From: Myxococcales bacterium
Lineage (GTDB): Bacteria > Myxococcota_A > Polyangia > Polyangiales > Polyangiaceae
Length of the DNA: 64,000 nucleotides
Direction of reading: 5' to 3'
Assembly (NCBI GenBank): GCA_025359105.1
Contig: JANYHK010000015.1
Location: 1-64,000, forward strand
Shown here: positions 57,469-64,000 of the stretch, one piece after another
Layout of the letters: each line of letters begins with the position of its first letter
Position numbering within the stretch: the first letter of the stretch is position 1
Made by a program: the position numbers and the translations under genes
The notes under the pieces: model-generated
Database searches by the model: none
Told to the model about the DNA's origin: nothing
Seen by the model: the letters and a program-made list of their open reading frames with translations, nothing else

Positions 57469-59028
57469 ATGCGCTTCAGCTGGGCCGCATGCGTCGCCGC
57501 GCTCGCCGCGGGCGGCTCCCTCGTCGGCGCCTTCGCCGCGTGCGGGCTCAAGCTAACCGGCACGTGCGCCGAGGGGACTTGCGCCAGCCCCGCAGCCGAC
57601 GCCGACGCGGGCGGAGCGCTCCCCGACGGTGGACGGGTGGGCGATGCGACGGTGAACGACGCGGTGGGTGCGGGGGGTGACGGGGGTGACGGTGACGGCG
57701 GTCTTCCCGAGGCCGCGCCCGAGCCCGACGTCCAGGCCGGCGGTCCCGGCATCTACGTATCGCCGACAGGCAACGATACGACCGGCACCGGCACGCGTGA
57801 TCTCCCGGTGAGCAGCATCGGCAGAGGGATCGCGCTCGCCGCGCAGGCTCCGGCTCCGCACTTCGTCTACATATGTTCGGCGAAGTACACCGAGCAGGTC
57901 CTCCTCGACGCCGCGCACGACGGCGTCTCGCTCTTCGGCGGGTTCGCGTGCCCGGGCAAACCGAACCCGTGGTCGCGCGACGGCGCGCTCGCGAACGTCG
58001 AGGCGCCCGCGCCCGGCGGATTCGCGCTCCGGATCGACGCGCTCGCCGTCGGGACGACGATCGAGGACATGGGCTTTACCGCGCTCGCGGGAACGGCGGC
58101 CAGCCCGTCGAGCCTCGCGGCGCTGGTCACCAACGCAGGGAATGTGACGCTCCGGCGCGTTGCCTTCACGGCCCGCGACGGCGCGGCCGGCGCAGGGGGC
58201 ACGACCGGCTCGAACTACACCGGCGGAGCCGCCGCGGCCGGGAACCCGGCGAGCGGTCAGACCGGCGGCGGGGCGAAGGTGTGCACCTGCCAGGACGGTA
58301 CGACTTCGACCGGCGGCAAGGGCGGCGACGGCAACGACGTCAGTCCGCAGAAGGGCGCTCCGGGATTACCGGCGCTAGGAGGCGGCGCAGGTGGCGCCAG
58401 CAACTGCAACCCCGGCATCGGGGGCTTCTCCGCTTCGGCCGGAGGGGGAGGGCTCGGCGCGACGACGTACGGCACGTTGACGACGAGCGGATGGTCGCCT
58501 TCGCCGGGTGTGTCCGGAAGCAACGGCCCCGTCGGACAGGGCGGCGGCGGTGGCGGGGGCGATTCGGCGCCCAGCAAGGGCGGCGCCGGCGGCGGCGGTT
58601 GCGGAGGATGCGGCGGCGCAGGAGGCGCGGCCGGGCAAGGTGGCGGCGCGAGCATCGCGCTGGCCAGCCTGAACTCGACGGTCGCGCTCGACACGTGCAC
58701 GCTCATCACGGGCAAGGGTAGCCAGGGCGGTAAGGGCGGCGATGGCCAGTCGGCGCAAACGGGCGGCGGCGGCGGGGCCGGGGGCGGGAACAACTGCACG
58801 CCCGGCGATACCGGCGGCGCGGGTGGCACCGGCGGCGTCGGCGGCGGAGGTGGCGGCGGCGCGGGGGGCGTGTCGATCGGCGTCGCGTACAAGGGAACCC
58901 CGCCGAACCTCGGCACTGCCGTTCCTCAGCTCGGCAGCGGAGGCGCGCCAGGGGGCGGCGGGCTCCCCTTCGGTACCGGCTCGCCCGGGGTGCTCGGTCT
59001 TCCGTTCCCGACGCTGCTGGTCCCGTAG
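57469..59028 (+). CDS. Gly-rich beta-helix surface lipoprotein
   Basis: 519 residues. A lipoprotein signal (AAGGSLVGAFAACG) and an Asp/Gly linker precede a DUF1565-like opening (GIYVSPTGNDTTGTGTRDLP), followed by short beta strands. From about residue 230 the protein is very Gly-rich (GGAGGGGCGGCGGAGGAAGQ), with scattered Cys. This looks like a surface fibre or matrix component similar in style to PGRS-type proteins. No enzyme motif is seen. Confidence 0.85.
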   Translation: MRFSWAACVAALAAGGSLVGAFAACGLKLTGTCAEGTCASPAADADAGGALPDGGRVGDATVNDAVGAGGDGGDGDGGLPEAAPEPDVQAGGPGIYVSPTGNDTTGTGTRDLPVSSIGRGIALAAQAPAPHFVYICSAKYTEQVLLDAAHDGVSLFGGFACPGKPNPWSRDGALANVEAPAPGGFALRIDALAVGTTIEDMGFTALAGTAASPSSLAALVTNAGNVTLRRVAFTARDGAAGAGGTTGSNYTGGAAAAGNPASGQTGGGAKVCTCQDGTTSTGGKGGDGNDVSPQKGAPGLPALGGGAGGASNCNPGIGGFSASAGGGGLGATTYGTLTTSGWSPSPGVSGSNGPVGQGGGGGGGDSAPSKGGAGGGGCGGCGGAGGAAGQGGGASIALASLNSTVALDTCTLITGKGSQGGKGGDGQSAQTGGGGGAGGGNNCTPGDTGGAGGTGGVGGGGGGGAGGVSIGVAYKGTPPNLGTAVPQLGSGGAPGGGGLPFGTGSPGVLGLPFPTLLVP

Positions 59029-59092
59029 AGCAACCGTCCCCTGGCTGGAACCTCCAAGACCGACGCCAGTCCTCGGCGCGTCGGGACCGTGC

Positions 59093-59098
59093 TATTCC
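59093..59098 (+). promoter_or_regulatory. -10-like hexamer TATTCC for moaB-moaD
   Basis: TGC-TATTCC ends exactly 6 nt before ATG 59105. A competing ATG at 59101 is out of frame with the moaB reading. Confidence 0.45.
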
Positions 59099-59104
59099 CG
59101 ATGC

Positions 59105-59656
59105 ATGACGACTGAACCGGGGAAGCCGCCCGTCCGAGTCCTCACGGTGACGATGAGCGACTCGCGCAAGCGCTCGAACGACGAGTCTGGCAGGGCGCTC
59201 GTCGAAGATCTCGTCGCTGGTGGGGTGAAGCACGTCCGCCACGTGATCCTGAAGGAGGAGCCCCGCTTCATCCAGGAGCTCGTTCGCTCGGTCTCGACGG
59301 ACAACACCGCGGACGCTGTCGTGATCACGGGCGGCACCGGCATCACCCCGCGCGACAACACCTACGAGGCCCTCCTCGAGATCTACGACAAGCACCTCAT
59401 CGGCTTCGGTGAGACGTTCCGGCGTCTGTCGTGGGACCAGATCGGACCGCACGCGATCCTGAGTCGCGCGAGCGCCGGCGTCGTCAACGAGTGCGTGGTC
59501 TTCTCGCTCCCGGGGAGCACCAAGGCCGTGCGCCTGGGCGTGCGCGAGCTGATTCTTCCGATCCTGCAGCACGCGGTCGAGCTCGCGATCGGTCGGTCGA
59601 CGCACGTGCCATCGATGATTCCGCCGCCCGTGTCGGCGCCTGCCTCGGAAAAGTGA
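59105..59656 (+). CDS. moaB: MoaB/MogA family molybdopterin protein
   Basis: 183 residues. It belongs to the molybdopterin-binding adenylyltransferase fold. The signatures are VLTVTMSDSRKRSNDESGRA, VVITGGTGITPRDNTYEAL, GFGETFRRLSWDQIGPHAIL, SRASAGVVNECVVFSLPGST and RELILPILQHAVE. It binds or adenylates molybdopterin before metal insertion. moaD overlaps its stop by 4 nt (GTGA), so they are coupled. Confidence 0.94.
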   Translation: MTTEPGKPPVRVLTVTMSDSRKRSNDESGRALVEDLVAGGVKHVRHVILKEEPRFIQELVRSVSTDNTADAVVITGGTGITPRDNTYEALLEIYDKHLIGFGETFRRLSWDQIGPHAILSRASAGVVNECVVFSLPGSTKAVRLGVRELILPILQHAVELAIGRSTHVPSMIPPPVSAPASEK

Positions 59657-59901
59657 AAGTCGAGATCCTCTACTTTGCCGCCGTTCGGGATCTCGTCGGC
59701 GTCGACGCCGAGGGGATGGAGCTCCCGGCCACCGTCGGGTGCGTGCGCGACTTCGTCGCGTTCCTAGAAGAGGCGCGGCCCGCGCTCGCCGGGCGGATGG
59801 GTCACGTGCGCATCGCGCGAAACGAGGCGTTTGCGTCGCCCGACGAGCCGGTCACCGAAGGGGACGTGCTCGCGCTGATTCCGCCGGTCGCGGGCGGGTA
59901 G
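59653..59901 (+). CDS. moaD: molybdopterin synthase sulfur carrier subunit
   Basis: 82 residues with a ubiquitin-like fold. It starts VKVEILYFAAVRDLVG and ends in the obligatory Gly-Gly (ALIPPVAGG), the site of thiocarboxylation. GTG 59653 overlaps the moaB stop. It faces moaE, the other half of molybdopterin synthase, on the opposite strand across a single base. Confidence 0.93.
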   Translation: MKVEILYFAAVRDLVGVDAEGMELPATVGCVRDFVAFLEEARPALAGRMGHVRIARNEAFASPDEPVTEGDVLALIPPVAGG

Positions 59902-59902
59902 G

Positions 59903-60391
59903 TCACCCGTGGCCGTGGCCGTGCCCGTCGCCGTGACCATGGCCGTGGTCGTGGTGGTGGCCGCCTGGCTCGCAGCGGGCGTCGACCCAGCCGACCCACG
60001 CCGTTCCGTCCGGCCCGTGCTCGCGCTTCCAGATCGGGACCCGCGACTTGATGCGATCGATGAGCAGCCGGCAAGCGCGGAACGCCTCGTCGCGGTGCGG
60101 CGCGCTGGCCGCGCAGACGATCGCCGCGTCGCCCACCGCCAGCGCGCCCAACCGGTGGATCGCCGCGACGCGGACGCCCGCGATCTCCGCCTCGATCTCG
60201 GTGGCGATGCGCGCCATCTCCCGCCGGGCCATCGACGCATAGGCCGAGTACTCGAGGCGCGTCACCGGGCGCCCTTCGCTGTGATCGCGCACGACGCCGA
60301 GGAAGACGTCGATGCCCCCCGCCGCCGCGTGGCTCACGTGCTCCATCGCCTCCGCCACCGAGAGCACCTCGTTGCGCAGATCCGCCAGCAT
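59903..60391 (-). CDS. moaE: molybdopterin synthase catalytic subunit with His-rich tail
   Basis: 162 residues. It joins sulfur from MoaD to precursor Z. The core motifs are GGIDVFLGVVRDHSEGR, LEYSAYASMARREM, IHRLGALAVGDAAIV and the active-site Lys in KSRVPIWKREH. After WVGWVDARCEPGG the last 18 residues are almost only His, Gly and Asp (HHHDHGHGHGDGHGHGHG). That tail is not part of the family core and may bind metal ions. It converges with moaD across 1 nt and follows moaC by 2 nt. Confidence 0.94.
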   Translation of the reverse strand: MLADLRNEVLSVAEAMEHVSHAAAGGIDVFLGVVRDHSEGRPVTRLEYSAYASMARREMARIATEIEAEIAGVRVAAIHRLGALAVGDAAIVCAASAPHRDEAFRACRLLIDRIKSRVPIWKREHGPDGTAWVGWVDARCEPGGHHHDHGHGHGDGHGHGHG

Positions 60392-60393
60392 GC

Positions 60394-61284
60394 TCAGCTC
60401 CTCGTCCAGGTGCCCGACTTACCGCCGGACTTCTCGAGGAGCGAGACGCCGAACGTCATGCCCCGATCGATCCCCTTCAGCATGTCGTAGATCGTGAGGG
60501 CACCGGTCGACGCGCCGACCATGGCCTCCATCTCGACGCCGGTGCGGTCGCGCGCCTCGACGCGCACGTCGACCGTGAGGACGCGCTCGCCCGCGTGGAT
60601 GTCCACATCGACGCGCGTGAGCGCGATCGCGTGGCACAGTGGGATGAGGTCGCTCGTGCGTTTGGCCGCCTGAATGGCGGCGACGCGCGCGGTCGCGAGG
60701 ACGTCACCCTTGGGGGTCGCGCCGGCGCGCAGCCGCGCGAGCGTCTCCGGCATCATGCGCACCTCGGCGCGCGCGACCGCGACGCGCGCGGTGACGTCCT
60801 TGCCGCCGACGTCGACCATGTGCACTTCGCCCTTCGCGTCGAGGTGCGTGGAGATGGGGCGGGTGGCGGGGTCGGCCAGGATCTCGTCGTAGGCGCGGCG
60901 CAGGCGATCACTCCGTCCGCGTCGGGCGAGGCGGCAGAGCGTGTAGCGATCGAGGGGCGCGAGCGTGCGCCAACGCGACGCCTCTAGCGGTCGCGCCTCT
61001 CCCAGCGCGCGGACGAGGTCGGCCGGGAGGCCGCTCGCGGGAGGATCCATGGCGGCGGTGATGGTCTCGCACGGGACGTCCTCCTCGACCAGGAGATCAC
61101 GCACGCGCGGCCCGTCGACCTTCTTCTCGCTTCCGAGCGACGTGATCGCCACGCGCGCGCCGCTACGCATGCGACGCCACGCCACCGCGGTCAGCTTCGC
61201 GCCGCACGCGTCGAGCGCGCGCCGGGCCGCGAGGGGAATGGTGTCCAGCCACTCGTCGATGTCTTCGAAAGCGTAGATCTTCAT
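60394..61284 (-). CDS. moaC: MoaC fused to a nitrate-reductase-associated-like domain
   Basis: 296 residues, about twice the usual MoaC. The C-terminal 155 residues are Moa[76 protein letters not shown] and KSGGKSG, the active-site set. The N-terminal 130 residues resemble the conserved nitrate-reductase-associated family (cyanobacterial type): [33 protein letters not shown] and a second helical half, [20 protein letters not shown]. The fusion suggests cofactor supply tied to a molybdoenzyme. moeA lies 3 nt upstream and moaE 2 nt downstream. Confidence 0.9.
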   Translation of the reverse strand: MKIYAFEDIDEWLDTIPLAARRALDACGAKLTAVAWRRMRSGARVAITSLGSEKKVDGPRVRDLLVEEDVPCETITAAMDPPASGLPADLVRALGEARPLEASRWRTLAPLDRYTLCRLARRGRSDRLRRAYDEILADPATRPISTHLDAKGEVHMVDVGGKDVTARVAVARAEVRMMPETLARLRAGATPKGDVLATARVAAIQAAKRTSDLIPLCHAIALTRVDVDIHAGERVLTVDVRVEARDRTGVEMEAMVGASTGALTIYDMLKGIDRGMTFGVSLLEKSGGKSGTWTRS

Positions 61285-61287
61285 CGT

Positions 61288-62496
61288 TCACAACCCCAAG
61301 TCGCGTGCAAAATACACGAGAACGGTCGCGTCGGCGGCGAGGTCGCCTCCCTCGGCCGGCACGACGACGAGCCCGTCGGCCTCTGCCATCGAGGTGGACG
61401 CGCCGCTCGCCTGGTTGCCGAGCGGCGTCGCCACGAGCGCGCCGCCCGGCGCCGCGAGGGTCGCGCGGACGAAGGCGAGGCGGCCAGGCGCGTGGCGAAT
61501 GGGGCGCGCCAGGCGGGCGGCGAGCGGGGACGGGAGGGGGTGAAGGTCGCCTTGCAGCGCGCGGAGGAGCGGCACGCCGAAGAGCGCGAACGTGATCATC
61601 GCCGACGCCGGGTTGCCTGGCAGCCCGAGCACGAGCGCCGCGCCGCGCCGGCCGACGGTGAGCGGCTTGCCGGGCTTCATGGCGACCTTGTAGAGCTCGA
61701 TCGTGCAGCCGATCGCTTCCAGCGCGGGGCGCACGAGGTCGTGGTCGCCGACGCTCACGCCGCCGATGGTGACGAGGAGATCGGTCGCCCGGAGCGCCTC
61801 GTCGAAGGCCCGCTCGGTCTCCGCGCGATCGTCGGCCACGGGCGGCATCACGCGCACGGTGGCGCCTGCCGCACGCGCCATCGCGCGCACGGCGATGGAG
61901 TTGCTGTCGGGGATGGTGCCCGGACGCGTGGCAGTCCCAGGCGCACGAAGCTCGTCGCCGCTGCCGAGCACCGTCACGACCGGGCGCCGCGCGACCTCCA
62001 GCCACGCGCGATCGCAGGTCGCGGCGAGCGCCAGGTGGCTCGGCCCCAGGCGTGTCCCGGGGACGAGTGCCTGCGCGCCGGCGGCCATGTCCTCGCCGCG
62101 CTTGCGCACGTGGGCCCACGGCGCGGGGCGCGTTCGGAGCGTGACGCGCTCACCGTCGCGCGTGACGTCTTCTTGCATCACGACCGCGTCGGCGCCGTCG
62201 GGCAGCGCCGCGCCCGTGAAGATGCGGCACGCGGCGCCGGGGGCGAGCGCGGGCACGGGACCCCCCGCGCGGCTCTCTCCGCGCACGTCGAGCATGTACG
62301 GGCCACCGCCTGTGAGCTCGCTGGTACGGACCGCGTACCCGTCCATCGCGCTCCCGTCGGCGTCGGGCAGATCGACCGGCGTGAGCACGTCCTCCGCGAG
62401 AACGCGGCCGGCGGCATCGTGGATCGCGACGCGCTCGGGAGCTACGACGCGGGCAAGCGCGATGACGTGCGCGTGGGCCTCGGTGAAGGAAAGCAT
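61288..62496 (-). CDS. moeA: molybdopterin molybdenumtransferase
   Basis: 402 residues. It inserts molybdate into adenylated molybdopterin. Motifs: VDLPDADGSAMDGYAVR, GAALPDGADAVVMQEDV, SGDELRAPGTATRPGTIPDS, VTIGGVSVGDHD, MKPGKPLTVG and LGLPGNPASAMITF. It is the first gene of a tight minus-strand operon moeA-moaC-moaE with gaps of 3 and 2 nt. A TGTACCCT sequence 9 nt upstream of the ATG is a possible promoter. Confidence 0.95.
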   Translation of the reverse strand: MLSFTEAHAHVIALARVVAPERVAIHDAAGRVLAEDVLTPVDLPDADGSAMDGYAVRTSELTGGGPYMLDVRGESRAGGPVPALAPGAACRIFTGAALPDGADAVVMQEDVTRDGERVTLRTRPAPWAHVRKRGEDMAAGAQALVPGTRLGPSHLALAATCDRAWLEVARRPVVTVLGSGDELRAPGTATRPGTIPDSNSIAVRAMARAAGATVRVMPPVADDRAETERAFDEALRATDLLVTIGGVSVGDHDLVRPALEAIGCTIELYKVAMKPGKPLTVGRRGAALVLGLPGNPASAMITFALFGVPLLRALQGDLHPLPSPLAARLARPIRHAPGRLAFVRATLAAPGGALVATPLGNQASGASTSMAEADGLVVVPAEGGDLAADATVLVYFARDLGL

Positions 62497-62517
62497 TCGG
62501 GGGAGAGGGTACACCCC

Positions 62518-62600
62518 GGCGGCGTCTTCGGGGTCGGGGTCGGGGGTCGGGGTCGGGTGTCGGGGTCGGAAATCGGCGTCGGCGTCGGCGTTCGGCGTCG
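62518..62600. repeat. GGGGTCGG/GGCGTC hexanucleotide tract, noncoding
   Basis: An imperfect period-6 tract (ggggtc, ggcgtc) lies between moeA and the small lipoprotein gene. Read on the minus strand it gives the GACCCC units seen in coding tracts elsewhere. Confidence 0.8.
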
Positions 62601-62646
62601 GACTCAATTGTACATCCCGCTTCACGGTCGAATCCCGCTCGGGTGG

Positions 62647-62652
62647 TATGCT
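62647..62652 (+). promoter_or_regulatory. extended -10 TGG-TATGCT
   Basis: GGGTGGTATGCTCC lies before the small lipoprotein gene. The near-identical GGGTGATATGCTCC at 63291-63304 precedes the next lipoprotein gene. Both are followed by a GGAGG Shine-Dalgarno site, so these are short-leadered promoters of one type. Confidence 0.5.
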
Positions 62653-62669
62653 CCTCACTTCGGAGGCTA

Positions 62670-62985
62670 ATGCGCCGGAGCTTCGGACCAGTGCTGCTCT
62701 CCGGCTTGCTGTTCGCGACGTCCGTCGGCCGCGGTGAGCTACTCGCACGACGCAGGTGCCGACGTTGTGCTGGCGCCGGCAGACGGCAGCACGGATGCGT
62801 GCAAACACTGCCCGAACGAGTTTCTGCCCTGCGTCTACCACTGCCCGGGATCGATGTTCGGCAACGTGATGATCTGCAACGGCGGTCTCTGGTGTGGTGT
62901 CCCAAGACCTCCGGCGGCGTGCACGCCGCAGCTCCATCTCGACGGAGGGGCGGACGGGGACGCGTCCGACGCGGGGGCCGACTAG
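62670..62985 (+). pseudogene. small Cys-containing secreted protein gene with apparent frameshift
   Basis: ATG 62670 has GGAGG 3 nt upstream and encodes a signal peptide (MRRSFGPVLLSGLLFATSVG). The mature part is in another frame from about 62734: SYSHDAGADVVLAPADGSTD, ACKHCPNEFLPCVYHCPGSM, MICNGGLWCG and a Gly/Asp-rich end. One extra base between about 62720 and 62737 separates them. Start signals and the mature segment both look real, so this is either a recent mutation or a base-calling error. GTG 62734 alone would make a protein without a signal peptide. Confidence 0.55.
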
Positions 62986-63079
62986 CGACCAAGCCAACAG
63001 CACGCGAGGAGAACCGCGATTTGAGCGGCACGTGAATCGATGGGATTTGCGCCTCGCGGTACCGACTTTCGCACTGACG

Positions 63080-63292
<213 letters not shown>

Positions 63293-63296
63293 GTGA

Positions 63297-63302
63297 TATG
63301 CT
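63297..63302 (+). promoter_or_regulatory. extended -10 TGA-TATGCT after the repeat tract
   Basis: TGATATGCT follows the repeat tract and precedes GGAGG (63312-63316) and ATG 63322. Changes in tract length would move upstream sequence relative to this element. Confidence 0.45.
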
Positions 63303-63321
63303 CCCCATCCTGGAGGCCTCC

Positions 63322-64000
63322 ATGCGCCGCGTCCTTTGCGCCCTCGCTCTCGGCATTCTTCCCGCGGTCGCGTGCTCCAACGGGGGAGTCACCTACGCGC
63401 TCCCGCCCGGGACCGACGACGGCGGCGCGGTCACCGTCGACTCGGGGCTTCCGCCCGGCCTCGGTGTCGGGGGCAAGTGCGACGCCGATCACCCGTGCCG
63501 TGCCGGCCTCGCGTGCGAGGGCGGAAAGTGCGCGCCCGGGCACTCGCTGGGCGACGGGACGCCGTGCGTCATCAGCGCGGAGTGCAAGACCGGCGACTAT
63601 TGCGGTCCCGCGCGCACGTGCGCGCCGGCGGGCGCGGGAACGGCCGGCGGCGGATGCGCGAGCGACGCCGACTGCGCGTCGGGCCTCAAGTGCGAGATCG
63701 TCGGCTTCGGCGCCCAGTGCGTGCCCGAGGGCACGGGCGACGTCGGTGGCGCATGCACCACCACCGCGGACTGCTTCGGCGGCCTCGCGTGCGTGAACAA
63801 GACCTGCGCGCCGCTCCCGCCGTCGCCGGGAGGCGTCCCGCCGCTCGGCTTCCCGCCGTGGCCCGGCGTCACCTGCACCGACGATCCCCCGCCCGCCAAG
63901 GCGTACTTCCGCGTGCCACGCGGCGCGAACGACGGCGACTTCTTTCGTCTCCCGTTCCCGAGCGACGTCCGCCGCAAGTCGGGCCGCCCCGATCTCTCGG
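63322..64000 (+). CDS. Cys-rich lipoprotein, 3' end outside window
   Basis: 226 codons are open to the window edge. The lipoprotein signal is [18 protein letters not shown]. After a Pro/Asp linker come about four Cys-rich modules ([64 protein letters not shown]) of a Dickkopf-like spacing. A new domain begins at the edge ([20 protein letters not shown]). Start is fixed by GGAGG 5 nt upstream. The full protein is probably much longer. Confidence 0.8.
   Translation, partial: MRRVLCALALGILPAVACSNGGVTYALPPGTDDGGAVTVDSGLPPGLGVGGKCDADHPCRAGLACEGGKCAPGHSLGDGTPCVISAECKTGDYCGPARTCAPAGAGTAGGGCASDADCASGLKCEIVGFGAQCVPEGTGDVGGACTTTADCFGGLACVNKTCAPLPPSPGGVPPLGFPPWPGVTCTDDPPPAKAYFRVPRGANDGDFFRLPFPSDVRRKSGRPDLS

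Noticed and set aside
59101-59103. ATG four bases before the chosen moaB start
   Set aside because: It is out of frame with the MoaB reading and closes quickly.
62497-62669. Molybdenum cofactor riboswitch upstream of moeA
   Set aside because: The region is mostly hexamer repeat and the predicted leader is under 5 nt, leaving no room for a structured RNA.

Overview
The window comes from a very GC-rich, gene-dense bacterial chromosome. Several traits point to Myxococcota, most likely class Polyangia (Labilithrix/Polyangium/Sorangium-like): four Hanks-type Ser/Thr kinases in 64 kb, many lipoproteins whose lipobox is followed by Asp/Ala/Pro-rich linkers, Cys-rich Stig1-like repeats, beta-helix and beta-propeller surface proteins, and an AAA-TPR regulator. 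This placement is inferred from gene content and style; no rRNA or tRNA gene was seen.

Layout. 1-5.9 kb: the 3' part of a membrane protein, a broken Kelch/PQQ-like lipoprotein gene, an M13 metallopeptidase and small membrane proteins. 5.4-8.7 kb: a detached type VI secretion spike module (DcrB-like protein, PAAR protein, VgrG). 8.7-12.6 kb: a receiver-domain protein divergent from a kinase-TPR gene coupled to a Thr/Pro-repeat lipoprotein. 12.6-13.8 kb: a decayed amidohydrolase gene between two inverted copies of a roughly 135-bp hairpin (MITE-like) element. 13.8-24.1 kb, mostly minus strand: a 13-unit Cys-rich repeat lipoprotein, glmM, a yajQ-like gene, an unknown lipoprotein, a receptor kinase with a LivJ-like sensor domain, folC, accD and a TVP38 membrane protein. 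24-36 kb: a fibrinogen-like lipoprotein, a DUF3455 protein, a frameshifted Uma2 gene, a kinase gene bracketed by a 108/111-bp direct repeat, a YgiQ radical SAM enzyme, two coupled propeller lipoproteins, scoAB, a PAS-degenerate GGDEF protein and BolA. 36-47 kb: surface lipoproteins, a Fe/2OG dioxygenase, a MepA endopeptidase, a large AAA-TPR protein, a propeller protein with a CxxCH motif and an AlkA-like glycosylase. 47-59 kb: a fourth kinase, an aldehyde dehydrogenase, apt, surE, a prolyl oligopeptidase, a small winged-helix protein behind an AT-rich operator-like region, a membrane MutS-like ATPase and a Gly-rich beta-helix protein. 59.1-62.5 kb: molybdenum cofactor genes, moaB-moaD on plus facing moeA-moaC-moaE on minus. 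62.5-64 kb: two Cys-rich lipoprotein genes, each behind a hexanucleotide repeat tract.

The main window-wide observation is promoter architecture. About sixteen genes on both strands carry a TANNNT-like -10 hexamer ending only 6-7 nt before the start codon, with no Shine-Dalgarno sequence. That predicts leaderless transcripts. Other genes, such as the 46-aa membrane protein at 35751-35891, keep a strong Shine-Dalgarno site. The pattern was used to choose several start codons. No complete new defence or secretion system was seen. The most unusual pieces are the leaderless promoter pattern, the MoaC fusion to a nitrate-reductase-associated-like domain, the LivJ-sensor kinase, the hairpin-element pair around a dying gene and the repeat-flanked kinase gene.
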